The position numbers and the translations under genes were made by a program. This document shows, piece after piece, positions 20,466 through 29,161 of a DNA stretch of 64,000 bases. Source of the stretch: Formosa sp. L2A11 (lineage in GTDB: Bacteria > Bacteroidota > Bacteroidia > Flavobacteriales > Flavobacteriaceae); the NCBI RefSeq assembly GCF_009796865.1, contig NZ_CP047028.1, positions 1,984,001-2,048,000 of the forward strand, given 5' to 3'. The notes beneath the pieces are model-generated. The model was given only the letters and a program-made list of their open reading frames with translations. It ran no database searches and was not told the DNA's origin. How positions within the stretch are numbered: the first letter of the stretch is position 1; every line of letters begins with the position of its first letter.

Positions 20466-20530
20466 AATGTCATTTTGAATAATTGTAAAGCATGTTTTAT
20501 GTTTTATAGATGTTCAAAATGACATTTTTA
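20466..20530 (+). terminator. Long-stem terminator between gltA and the DDAH-like gene
   Basis: A perfect 14-base stem, AATGTCATTTTGAA (20466-20479) with TTCAAAATGACATT (20513-20526), encloses a loop of 33 bases and ends in TTTTT. The loop is larger than normal for a terminator. The hairpin ends only 12 bases before the next start codon, so it could also hide that gene's initiation region. Confidence 0.6.
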
Positions 20531-20541
20531 TTTAATAATTT

Positions 20542-21456
20542 ATGTTGTCATTAAAAGTTACAAATGAAACGTCTCGTTTAAGAGTCGTTGTATTAGGTAC
20601 AGCCGTAAGTAATGGTCCATCACCTTCTATTGAAGAAGCATACGACCCTAAATCTATCGAACATATAAAAGCTGGTACATACCCTTTAGAAGCAGATATG
20701 ATTGAAGAAATTGAAGCTGTAAACACTATTTTTAGTAAATATGATATTAAAGTTTTTCGTCCGAAAATAATAGAAAACTACAATCAAATTTTTGCTAGAG
20801 ATATTGCTTTTGTAATCGATAATAAGTTTATTAAAGCTAATATTCTTCCAGATCGCGAACAAGAATTAGACGCACTCCAAGACGTTATTAATAATATTAA
20901 TCCGAACGATATTATAAAACCACCAGAAGAAGTCCATATAGAAGGTGGAGACGTTATGTTATGGAACGATTATATTTTTGTCGGAACATATAAAGGAGAT
21001 GATTATCCAGACCATATTACAGCAAGGACTAATATTCATGGTGTTAATTTTATTAAATCTCTTTTTCCTAATAAGATTGTGAAGGAATTTGATTTAAAAA
21101 AATCTAAAACAGAAGCCAGAGATAATGCATTACACCTAGATTGTTGTTTTCAGCCAATAGGAAAAGATAAAGCTATTATTTATGAAGGCGGTTTTAGAGT
21201 AAAATCTGATTACAAATACTTGCTAGATTTATTCGGAGAAGATAACCTATTTCATATTACAAGGGACGAGATGTATAATATGAATAGTAATGTGTTCTCT
21301 ATAGATGAAAACGTTGTTATATCTGAACAAAAATTTACCAGACTAAATAATTGGTTGCGTTCTAAAGGTTTTGTTGTAGAAGAAGTGCCTTATGCAGAAA
21401 TATCTAAGCAAGAAGGATTATTACGTTGTTCTACACTGCCCTTAATACGGGATTAA
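20542..21456 (+). CDS. Dimethylarginine dimethylaminohydrolase-like amidinotransferase-fold enzyme
   Basis: Member of the guanidino-group-modifying superfamily. Known members hydrolyse methylated arginine to citrulline or transfer amidino groups. It has 304 residues. The catalytic set is visible: Asp in FARD (Asp87), HIEGGDVM (Gly135-Asp137), His198 in ALHLD, and the nucleophile Cys296 in GLLRCSTLPL at the extreme C-terminus. The substrate cannot be told from sequence; arginine, dimethylarginine or another guanidino compound are all possible. It is probably on its own transcript after the gltA terminator. Confidence 0.82.
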   Translation: MLSLKVTNETSRLRVVVLGTAVSNGPSPSIEEAYDPKSIEHIKAGTYPLEADMIEEIEAVNTIFSKYDIKVFRPKIIENYNQIFARDIAFVIDNKFIKANILPDREQELDALQDVINNINPNDIIKPPEEVHIEGGDVMLWNDYIFVGTYKGDDYPDHITARTNIHGVNFIKSLFPNKIVKEFDLKKSKTEARDNALHLDCCFQPIGKDKAIIYEGGFRVKSDYKYLLDLFGEDNLFHITRDEMYNMNSNVFSIDENVVISEQKFTRLNNWLRSKGFVVEEVPYAEISKQEGLLRCSTLPLIRD

Positions 21457-21484
21457 AAAATAAAAGCTTAAAGTTATAATAATG

Positions 21485-21514
21485 TTGAAATTTATTCGGT
21501 TTCAATTACATTTG
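21485..21514 (+). promoter_or_regulatory. Promoter for the sprT-like/manC/DUF389 operon
   Basis: TTG at 21485-21487, a 19-base spacer and TACATTTG at 21507-21514 match the Bacteroidota sigma-A consensus exactly. The start codon at 21522 is only 7 bases after the -7 element, so the transcript would be leaderless or nearly so. Confidence 0.65.
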
Positions 21515-21521
21515 CTGTACA

Positions 21522-22115
21522 ATGCAGAATCCCCTTCAAAGCTATATACCTGAACATTCAATTCCTAAAGTAGAGGAGTTATTAGCACATGAAAAATTAG
21601 ATTTCATTGTTAAAAAAGAACGAAAAACTCGGCATGGCGATTATAGAAAACTACCCAACGGTAGACATTTAATTACGGTTAATGCTAATCTAAATTCGTA
21701 TAGGTTTTTAATAACATTAATTCATGAAATTGCACATTTCGAGGCTTTTCAAAAATATGGAAGACTGATAAAACCTCATGGAAAAGAGTGGAAGCATACC
21801 TTTCAGCATTTAATGTTACCATTTTTAAATCCAGATGTTTTTCCTAAAGAACTTTTACCGTTATTAGCTAAACATTTTATAAATCCTAAAGCAACAAGCG
21901 ACACAGATCATGTTTTGGCATTTGCTTTAAAACAATTTGATGAAGATTCAGATAAAACCTATATTTTTGAAATACCTATAGGAAGTGTCTTCAAGATTTA
22001 TAATGGAAGGCAATTCAAAAAAATAAAAAAACGTGTAAAGCGTTTTGAATGTATTGAGATTAAAACCGGAAAAATGTATTTATTTAATCCGAACGTAGAA
22101 ATAGAAGTTATTTAA
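21522..22115 (+). CDS. SprT-like zinc metalloprotein
   Basis: 197 residues. The zinc motif HEIAH is at residues 68-72, with a third ligand likely at His86 in KPHGKEWK, the SprT-like arrangement. Eukaryotic relatives (Spartan) are proteases for DNA-protein crosslinks; the role of bacterial SprT-like proteins is little known. The rest is basic. It is the first gene of an apparent operon, 10 bases before manC, with a very short leader. Confidence 0.82.
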   Translation: MQNPLQSYIPEHSIPKVEELLAHEKLDFIVKKERKTRHGDYRKLPNGRHLITVNANLNSYRFLITLIHEIAHFEAFQKYGRLIKPHGKEWKHTFQHLMLPFLNPDVFPKELLPLLAKHFINPKATSDTDHVLAFALKQFDEDSDKTYIFEIPIGSVFKIYNGRQFKKIKKRVKRFECIEIKTGKMYLFNPNVEIEVI

Positions 22116-22125
22116 TATAAATAGA

Positions 22126-23205
22126 ATGAACAAAAATAATTATGCCATAATCATGGCAGGAGGAGTAGGTTCAAGATTTTGGCCCGTAAGCATGAATAGT
22201 TTTCCTAAACAATTTCACGATATGTTAGGAACAGGTGAAACGTTAATTCAGAAAACGTTTCAACGTTTATCAAGGTTCATTCCAAAACAAAATATTTACA
22301 TTTTAACAAATGCTAATTATAACGACTTAGTTTTAGAACAATTACCAGAAGTTACTCAAGATCAAGTTGTTTTAGAGCCTGCAATGCGTAATACAGCACC
22401 TTGTATTTTATATGCAGCTTTAAAAATTCAGAAAGAAAATCCAGATGCTTTAATGTTAGTGGCTCCAAGTGATCACTGGATTGAAGATGAAGACGCTTTT
22501 TCTAAAAATGTATTAACAGCTTTCGATTTTTGTGAGCAAAATGATGCATTAATGACTTTAGGTATTCAACCAACATTTCCAAATACAGGTTATGGGTATA
22601 TTGAATACGATATAGCTACCGAAAATGTTGTAAAACCAGTTAAACAATTTAGAGAAAAGCCAGATTATGAAACTGCCAAATCTTTTATTAAACAAGGTAA
22701 TTTTGTTTGGAATGCAGGAATCTTTATGTGGAGTGTTTCTAGTGTTTTAAAGGCCTTTAAATCTAATCAGCCAGAATTATTTCAATTATTTGAAAAAGGA
22801 ATTCCTTCATATAATACTGCCGATGAAGCTAAATTTATTGCAGAAAATTATGAAAAATCAGAAGATATTTCTGTCGATTATGCAATTATGGAAAGTTCTA
22901 AAAATGTATATGTTTTAGCTGCTGAATTTGATTGGAACGATTTAGGAACTTGGGGAAGTCTTTACGATAAGTTAGATAAAGATGCAGATAATAACGCCGT
23001 TGTTAATGCTAGAACTTTGGTTGAAGATGCCTCAGGAAATATGATTAGAACCAAAGCAGATAAAATTGTAGTTGTTGATGGGTTAAATGACTATATTATA
23101 ATCGATAAGGATGATGTGCTTCTTATTTATCCAAAAGCAAAAGAACAAGATATTAAAAACATAAGAAATAAAGTTAGAGACGTTTTTGGTAAAAAATATT
23201 GTTAA
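22126..23205 (+). CDS. manC: Mannose-1-phosphate guanylyltransferase
   Basis: Makes GDP-mannose for polysaccharide and glycoprotein sugars. It has 359 residues, the short form without the phosphomannose isomerase domain. The nucleotidyltransferase signature IIMAGGVGSRFWPVS is at residues 8-22, followed by KQF and the VAPSDHWI segment. It sits between the SprT-like gene (10 bases) and the DUF389 gene (3 bases), an unusual set of operon partners. Confidence 0.95.
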   Translation: MNKNNYAIIMAGGVGSRFWPVSMNSFPKQFHDMLGTGETLIQKTFQRLSRFIPKQNIYILTNANYNDLVLEQLPEVTQDQVVLEPAMRNTAPCILYAALKIQKENPDALMLVAPSDHWIEDEDAFSKNVLTAFDFCEQNDALMTLGIQPTFPNTGYGYIEYDIATENVVKPVKQFREKPDYETAKSFIKQGNFVWNAGIFMWSVSSVLKAFKSNQPELFQLFEKGIPSYNTADEAKFIAENYEKSEDISVDYAIMESSKNVYVLAAEFDWNDLGTWGSLYDKLDKDADNNAVVNARTLVEDASGNMIRTKADKIVVVDGLNDYIIIDKDDVLLIYPKAKEQDIKNIRNKVRDVFGKKYC

Positions 23206-23208
23206 TAT

Positions 23209-24714
23209 ATGAGCGAAAATAAGTTTAATTTCTCGGAAGACGAAGCTGATAAAGTTAAAGATGCTGCTCAAGATGCAGCAGTAAAAGAGTCTAAAAAAGC
23301 CATTAAAGAGGATGCTCAAGGCTTACTAGAAAGTATTAGAGGTTTTTTATCTGAGTTATTAGACTTTAGACAAGATACAGATCAGCAAGCAACTATAGAT
23401 GCCATAAAAGGCGATATTCCTTTTAAAGGCGCTACAGCTTGGATTTTAATCTGTTCTATTTTTGTCGCTTCCATCGGATTAAATGCAAATTCTACTGCAG
23501 TTGTTATCGGTGCCATGTTAATTTCACCATTAATGGGACCTATTTTAGGAATAGGTTTATCTGTCGCTATTAATGATATTGATACACTTAGAAAATCTCT
23601 AATTAATTTTGGAGTAATGATTTTCTTAAGTGTATTAACAGCTTTTCTTTTTTATAAATTTTTCCCATTACAAGAAGAATCTTTAGAGTTATTAGCACGA
23701 ACAAAACCAGATATTCGAGATGTGTTAATTGCATTCTTTGGTGGTGCTGCCTTAATTATTGCTAGAACTAAAAAAGGTACAATTGCCTCTGTTATATTTG
23801 GTGTTGCAATTGCTACAGCATTAATGCCTCCTTTGTGTACTGTAGGTTATGGTTTAGCGGTTTCTTTCGACGATTTTTCTAAAGGAATTGGTTATGCATC
23901 AGGTGCATTTTACTTATTTATCATTAATACCATTTTTATTGCTTTAGCGACGTTCATCGCTTTAAAGATTTTACGTTTTCCAATGATTAAATACGTAAAT
24001 TCTAAGAAAAGAAAACGTATTTCTCAAATTGCATCTTTATTAGCTATTGTTGCTATGATTCCTGCTATTTGGACATTTGTAGATGTAATAAAAGAGAGTA
24101 ATTTTAAAAGAGAAGCACAATTATATTTAGATAAAGAACTAAAAGGTTTACCGCAATACGAATATATTAAACGAAATGTAGTTTATGAATATTCTAACGG
24201 GAAAGAAGGGTCTAGCTTTATCTTTAATACACATGGTATTGGATCTATTCCAGATGAAACCATTGAACTTTTAAAAGCTAAAATAGCAGATTATCCATCT
24301 TTAAAACATGCTCATTTTGAGTTTAACCAAAGTAGACAAAATGTAGATAATGTTAAGTATATGGAGCAATTGCGTGAGCGAGATTCCTTAGATTTACTTT
24401 CTCAGACTCAAAAAATAGTTTACTTAGAAAAAAGAGTTGGTCAATTACAATACTTAGAAGAAAAAACGATTCCGTTTGTAGACATTATGAAGGAGGTTCA
24501 TATTAACTATGAAAACCTTGACTTGTTTACTTATTCAACCGTGATTTCTTCAAATTTTGAAAAGATAGATACAATTCCTGTATTTGGTATTCGTTGGAAA
24601 GCAGATAAAAACCTTAAAGAAGAATATATAAATACAGAAGAAGATAAATTAGAACGTTGGTTGAAATTTAAATTAAAATTAGATACTTTAGTTGTAGAAC
24701 GCGTAAAGCATTAA
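23209..24714 (+). CDS. DUF389 family membrane protein
   Basis: 501 residues. A charged N-terminal region of about 75 residues is followed by roughly six membrane segments (from AWILICSIFVASIGL to about residue 295) and a soluble C-terminal domain with coiled-coil character. The membrane part has the DUF389 pattern NSTAVVIGAMLISPLMGPI. Function is unknown. It starts 3 bases after manC. Its stop codon overlaps that of the convergent ABC ATPase gene within the same TTAA. Confidence 0.88.
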   Translation: MSENKFNFSEDEADKVKDAAQDAAVKESKKAIKEDAQGLLESIRGFLSELLDFRQDTDQQATIDAIKGDIPFKGATAWILICSIFVASIGLNANSTAVVIGAMLISPLMGPILGIGLSVAINDIDTLRKSLINFGVMIFLSVLTAFLFYKFFPLQEESLELLARTKPDIRDVLIAFFGGAALIIARTKKGTIASVIFGVAIATALMPPLCTVGYGLAVSFDDFSKGIGYASGAFYLFIINTIFIALATFIALKILRFPMIKYVNSKKRKRISQIASLLAIVAMIPAIWTFVDVIKESNFKREAQLYLDKELKGLPQYEYIKRNVVYEYSNGKEGSSFIFNTHGIGSIPDETIELLKAKIADYPSLKHAHFEFNQSRQNVDNVKYMEQLRERDSLDLLSQTQKIVYLEKRVGQLQYLEEKTIPFVDIMKEVHINYENLDLFTYSTVISSNFEKIDTIPVFGIRWKADKNLKEEYINTEEDKLERWLKFKLKLDTLVVERVKH

Positions 24715-25480
24715 GCGTTCTCTTCTAGGTACATTTTTCTTACTTTCTTAAATAATTCTGAAGAATATACAAAGTCTGTAACAACTTCGTTATTGGTTTT
24801 AAATATTGTTTCATTAGAACCTTCCCAAGCTTTTTAATCCGTCTTTAAGAAATACTATTTTTTTACCAATTTCCATTACAGAATTCATGTCGTGAGTGTT
24901 TATAACAGTTGTTATGTTGTATTCTTCAGTAATTTCTTTAATAAGATTATCTATAACTATTGCCGTTTTTAGGGTCTAGTCCAGAGTTGGGTTCGTCACA
25001 AAATAAATATTTAGGTTTATTTACAATCGCTCTTGCTATTGCCACACGTTTCTGCATACCTCCAGAGGCTTCAGAAGGCAGTTTGTTGTGTGCGTTTTCT
25101 AGATTAACACGTTTTAAAACAAAGTTAACACGTTCGTCCATATCGCTTTCACTTAGTTTTGTAAACATGCGTAATGGAAATTTCACATTTTCTGCAATAG
25201 TCATAGAGTCAAACAAGGCACTTCCTTGAAAAACCATTCCTATTTCTGCTCTTAGATTACGTTTATCTTTAGCCGATAGTTTTGAAAATATTTTCCCTTC
25301 ATAAGAAATACTACCTTCCTCATAATCGAATAAACCGAGTAGACATTTTAAAAACACGGTCTTTCCCGAACCACTTTGTCCAATAATAAGATTAGTCTTT
25401 CCTTTTTCAAATGTGGTACTAATTCCTTTTAATATATGTACGTCTCCAAACGACTTTTGTAAATCTTTAACTTCAATCAT
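24711..25480 (-). pseudogene. Mla-type ABC transporter ATP-binding protein, two frameshifts
   Basis: ATPase partner of the MlaE-like permease next to it, in the family that moves phospholipids across the envelope. Walker A GQSGSGKT, the signature SGGMQKRVAIARA and Walker B YLFCDEP are in frame. The frame then breaks in a five-base T run (24966-24970 on the + strand; A run in the gene), and again at 24831-24835. Removing one base at each restores a 255-residue protein through the H-loop THD motif, ending MYLEEN-A. The two extra bases in homopolymers suggest sequencing error rather than decay. Confidence 0.8.
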
Positions 25481-26217
25481 TAGCTTAATAGGATTTGAGT
25501 TAGTATAAAGTTTAAAGTAATTATGGCCACACTAGTCCAAACAAAAGATACGGTACTTGCTTTACCAACATCTAAAGCTCCTCCTTTCATGTAATAACCG
25601 TGAAAAGAGGGAATTGTTGCTAAGAAGAAAGCAAAACCTATTGTTTTTATAAACGCATAGATAATATGGTAAGGAATAAAATCGTCTTGTAATCCCACGA
25701 CATAATCATTAACTGTTGCAAAATGGCCAAAGGCACATGCAGCTAATCCTCCTATAATTCCTAAAAACATAGAAATTGAAATAACAAAAGGATAAAGCAT
25801 TAATGAAACAAGTTTAGGGAATACTAAATAATTAAGTGAATTTATACCCATAACTTCTAAGGCATCTATTTGTTCTGTAACCCGCATGGTTCCTATACTA
25901 GAAGTAATAAAAGATCCTACTTTACCAGCCATAATAATAGAAATAAATGTAGGTGCAAACTCTAAGATAACAGATTGTCTTGTCGCAAAACCAATTAAGG
26001 ATTTCGGAATCAAAGGGTTATCCATGTTTAGAGCGGTTTGTATAGTAACAACACCTCCAACAAAGAAAGATATAAAAGCAACGATACCTAACGAACCGAT
26101 AATTAAATCATCGATGTCTTTAATAATGAGTTTTTTCATTACCGACCACTTGGTTGGTTTCTTAAAAAGCTCAATTATCATTAGTACGTAAGCGCCAATA
26201 CTGTGTAGATAACTCAT
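25480..26217 (-). CDS. MlaE-type ABC transporter permease
   Basis: 245 residues with about five or six membrane segments. It matches the MlaE family: GGVVTIQTALNMDNPLIP near residue 53 and the GTMRVTEQIDALEVMGINSL segment. It is the inner-membrane part of a phospholipid or sterol transporter. Its stop overlaps the ATPase start (TAATG), showing translational coupling. No substrate-binding MlaD (MCE) gene is in the window, though family systems normally have one nearby. Confidence 0.9.
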   Translation of the reverse strand: MSYLHSIGAYVLMIIELFKKPTKWSVMKKLIIKDIDDLIIGSLGIVAFISFFVGGVVTIQTALNMDNPLIPKSLIGFATRQSVILEFAPTFISIIMAGKVGSFITSSIGTMRVTEQIDALEVMGINSLNYLVFPKLVSLMLYPFVISISMFLGIIGGLAACAFGHFATVNDYVVGLQDDFIPYHIIYAFIKTIGFAFFLATIPSFHGYYMKGGALDVGKASTVSFVWTSVAIITLNFILTQILLS

Positions 26218-26299
26218 AGAATATTTTGTAAGTGCTAAAGTAAAAAAATACTATTACTTATTTAATGATTATTTAAATTAAGAAAGATTATAAAAGCCT

Positions 26300-26307
26300 T
26301 ATTTTTG
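26300..26307 (+). promoter_or_regulatory. -7 promoter element for the PafA-like gene
   Basis: TATTTTTG matches TAnnTTTG and lies 25 bases before the start codon at 26333. No clear -33 TTG was seen. Confidence 0.4.
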
Positions 26308-26332
26308 TTTTTAAAATTACAATTATCATTTT

Positions 26333-27979
26333 ATGAAAAATTCAATATTACTTTTTCTAGCTTGTTTGCTTTATGCATCAGGCTTCGCTCAACAGGCTCA
26401 AGAAAACGAGTCTTCTGAAATATATGTAAAACCCAAATTAGTTGTTGGTATTGTAGTAGACCAAATGCGTTATGATTATTTGACTCGGTTTTATGATAAA
26501 TACGGTGAAGATGGTTTTAAACGTATGATGAATGAAGGTTTTAACTGTAAAAACAATCATTTTAATTATATACCTACTTATACTGCTCCAGGGCATACAT
26601 CTATATACACAGGTACTTCTCCAATGAATCATGGTATTATTGGTAACAACTGGTACGATAAAGAACTTAAAACATCTGTTTACTGTGCAGAAGATGCTTC
26701 TGTTGCTTCTGTAGGAACAGAGAACAAGGCTGGGCAAATGTCTCCCCACCGAATGCTAACGACTACATTTGCAGATGAGAATAGATTATTTACTCAAATG
26801 GAAGGTAAAACAATTGGTATTTCTATTAAAGATAGAGGAGCAATTTTACCTGCAGGTCATACTGCAAATGCAGCGTATTGGTTTTTTGGTGAAGACCAAG
26901 GAGACTTTATTACAAGTACATATTACGAAGAGGAATTACCAAAATGGGTAAAGAATTTTAATTCGTCTAAAAAAGCTAAATCATATCTTAAAGAGTGGGA
27001 TACCTATTATAATATTAAAAAGTATACAGAAAGTGGTGATGATTTAAATGATTTTGAAGGTGGTTTTAAAGGTAAAGAAACAGCGACATTTCCTTATGAT
27101 TTAAAAAAATTAAGTAAAGAAAATAACGGATTTGATATTATAAAAAGTACACCTTATGGAAATAGTATTGTAGCAGATTTTGCAATTGAAGCTATAAAAG
27201 GTGAAGATTTAGGTAAAGATGATGTTACAGATGTTTTAACAGTAAGTTTTTCTTCTACAGATTACGTTGGGCATAATTTTGGTGTAAACTCTAAAGAAAT
27301 TGAAGATACTTATATCCGTTTGGATAAAGATTTAGGTCGTCTTTTTAAAATGTTAGATAGTTATGTAGGTAAAGGTGAATACACTGTGTTTTTAACAGCA
27401 GATCATGGAGGAGTAGATGTTCCTTCTTATTTACACTCTCAGCATGTTCCTGCTGGATACTTTGATAAAAAAGAGTTTAAAGATAAGTTAGATAGCTTTA
27501 TGACAAAGAAATATGGTGCTTCAGATTTAATAGAAAACATTAGTAACAATCAAATATTTTTAAATCGTAAAAAAATTAGTTTGTTAAACTTAAACCTAGA
27601 AAGCATGGAACAAGAGATTGCTAATGAATTAATTTCTTATGAAGGTATTCATTACGTTAATCCTGCTTTTTCTCTTTCTAGTGGAGGAAATGATATTGAA
27701 GCTTTATTAAAAAACGGATATAACCAAAAACGTTCTGGAGATGTGCTTTTCCAATTAAAACCAGCTGTTATTTCTTATAGTAAAACAGGATCTACTCACG
27801 GTACAGGTTTAAATTACGACACACATGTACCTTTAATGTTTTTTGGAAAAGGAATTAAACACGGTAGTACTTTACAAAAAACAGAAGTTATAGATATTGC
27901 ACCAACTATTTCTGGATTATTAGGAATTAGTTTCCCTAATGGAGCAACAGGTAAACCTTTAGAGTTTCTTTTAGATTAA
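26333..27979 (+). CDS. PafA-like alkaline phosphatase
   Basis: Exported phosphomonoesterase, 548 residues, with a signal peptide (likely cut after SGFA at about residue 19). Metal and nucleophile sites of the alkaline phosphatase superfamily are present: Asp43 in VVDQMRYD, nucleophile Thr84 in PTYTAPGHTS, Asn105/106, a KDR segment matching the Lys/Arg pair of PafA, SSTDYVGHNFG, and TADHGG. In other Bacteroidota PafA is made even when phosphate is plentiful. Monocistronic with a strong terminator. The substrate is inferred from the family. Confidence 0.9.
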   Translation: MKNSILLFLACLLYASGFAQQAQENESSEIYVKPKLVVGIVVDQMRYDYLTRFYDKYGEDGFKRMMNEGFNCKNNHFNYIPTYTAPGHTSIYTGTSPMNHGIIGNNWYDKELKTSVYCAEDASVASVGTENKAGQMSPHRMLTTTFADENRLFTQMEGKTIGISIKDRGAILPAGHTANAAYWFFGEDQGDFITSTYYEEELPKWVKNFNSSKKAKSYLKEWDTYYNIKKYTESGDDLNDFEGGFKGKETATFPYDLKKLSKENNGFDIIKSTPYGNSIVADFAIEAIKGEDLGKDDVTDVLTVSFSSTDYVGHNFGVNSKEIEDTYIRLDKDLGRLFKMLDSYVGKGEYTVFLTADHGGVDVPSYLHSQHVPAGYFDKKEFKDKLDSFMTKKYGASDLIENISNNQIFLNRKKISLLNLNLESMEQEIANELISYEGIHYVNPAFSLSSGGNDIEALLKNGYNQKRSGDVLFQLKPAVISYSKTGSTHGTGLNYDTHVPLMFFGKGIKHGSTLQKTEVIDIAPTISGLLGISFPNGATGKPLEFLLD

Positions 27980-28008
27980 TTAATCTAAAAGAAAAATATT
28001 AAAATTTT

Positions 28009-28043
28009 AAAGCCCTCTATTTATAAAATAGAGGGCTTTTTTT
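28009..28043 (+). terminator. Terminator after the PafA-like gene
   Basis: AAAGCCCTCTAT (28009-28020) pairs perfectly with ATAGAGGGCTTT (28028-28039) and a T-run follows. The A-run on the left may also let it act for the opposite strand. Confidence 0.88.
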
Positions 28044-28151
28044 ATTTTTAAATGCATTTAAAATAGTCTTTGTAAACTGGGAACGTAAATTTTATAGCAA
28101 TAGGATTTTCTAATGAAAAGGAGACCATAAAATTTAATTCATTTTTTGTAA
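28042..28151 (-). other. Short open frame, possible gene remnant
   Basis: On the - strand a frame of about 36 codons is open without a good upstream start. It reads ...NPIAIKFTFPVYKDYFKCI before a stop near 28050. It looks protein-like, but it is short and unmatched. It may be the tail of a decayed gene downstream of the acyl-CoA-binding protein gene, or chance. The rest of 27980-28244 holds only the terminator. Confidence 0.15.
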
Positions 28152-28244
28152 CTAATATTTAATGAATATTTTAGTCTGTATTATTTGCTGTTATATCTAA
28201 AATAAAACAGATACAAATAATGTATTTGATTATAGAAATAAGGT

Positions 28245-28511
28245 TTACTTTCTATATAAGGAGTAATTGTTTACAAGATCTATGTAAATGCGTTTAGCTT
28301 CATCTTGAGTAATATTCTTTACTTGGAATAAAGCATTTGTTTTAAATGCATTTATAATAGCTTTATTACTGTTTGGTCTATTATAATCGTTTGTAGCTTT
28401 TTTGTAATACGCGTATAGGCGTAATAGAAAATCTGCAGGAAAAGGCCCTGGAAGATTATTGATGCGCTTAACGGCATCTTTAAAGTCAATATCTAATTCT
28501 TCAGAAGTCAT
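28245..28511 (-). CDS. Acyl-CoA-binding protein
   Basis: 88 residues, the size of a single ACBP domain. Family features include LLRLYAYYKKATNDYN (the LYxxYKQAT motif), a KAIINAFK segment in place of KWDAW, and DEAKRIYIDLV. It should bind long-chain acyl-CoA in the cytoplasm. ACBP is common in eukaryotes and patchy in bacteria. Its start overlaps the psd stop by one base and it is the last gene of a phospholipid cluster, consistent with delivering acyl-CoA. Confidence 0.85.
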   Translation of the reverse strand: MTSEELDIDFKDAVKRINNLPGPFPADFLLRLYAYYKKATNDYNRPNSNKAIINAFKTNALFQVKNITQDEAKRIYIDLVNNYSLYRK

Positions 28512-29161
28512 TATAATTCAGCTATAATACTTTCTCCACCTTTAACTTTATCGTTAAGGCTGACATTAATATTAGTTCCCAAAGGTAAAAATAAATCTAC
28601 TCTTGAACCAAACTTTATAAAACCAGAATCACTTGCTTGAATAGCTTCATCTCCAACCTTAGCATAATTTACAATACGTTTAGCTAAAGCTCCTGCAATT
28701 TGGCGATGTAGTACTTTTCCAAATGTTTTATTTTCAACAACTACGGTTGTACGTTCGTTTTCTTCACTAGCTTTAGGATGCCAAGCTACTAAGAATTTTC
28801 CAGGATGGTATTTGCTAAATATAACTTTTCCTCCAATAGGATATCTAGTAACATGTACATTAATAGGAGACATAAAGACACTTACTTGTAAGCGTTTTTC
28901 TTTAAAATATTCTTTTTCAAATACTTCTTCAATCACTACAACTTTACCATCTACGGGAGATAGCACTTGATTGTCATTAAGAACACCATTACGTTTAGGG
29001 TTTCTAAAAAACTGTAAAATGATTATTAAGAATGCGAAAAACACAAAAAATAATAGATTTCGTAACCATGATATAGACACAAAATTGTCTACAGCCAAGA
29101 ATGCTGCAATCACTAATATAAAAGTGATTATAATAATTTTAAAACCTTCTTTATGAAACAT
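28511..29161 (-). CDS. psd: Phosphatidylserine decarboxylase-related protein
   Basis: Makes phosphatidylethanolamine from phosphatidylserine in the inner membrane. It has 216 residues, the short soluble-like form. Two membrane segments lie in the first 55 residues. The self-cleavage site that generates the pyruvoyl cofactor is the Gly-Ser in IKFGSRVDLFLP near residue 185. VSPIN/HVTRYPIGG-type motifs are present. Its start overlaps the 3' end of cdsA by 11 bases. Confidence 0.93.
   Translation of the reverse strand: MFHKEGFKIIIITFILVIAAFLAVDNFVSISWLRNLLFFVFFAFLIIILQFFRNPKRNGVLNDNQVLSPVDGKVVVIEEVFEKEYFKEKRLQVSVFMSPINVHVTRYPIGGKVIFSKYHPGKFLVAWHPKASEENERTTVVVENKTFGKVLHRQIAGALAKRIVNYAKVGDEAIQASDSGFIKFGSRVDLFLPLGTNINVSLNDKVKGGESIIAEL

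Noticed and set aside
20466..20526. Inverted repeat as a transposon end or attachment site
   Set aside because: No transposase, integrase or target duplication is seen; the position between two genes and the following T-run fit a terminator.
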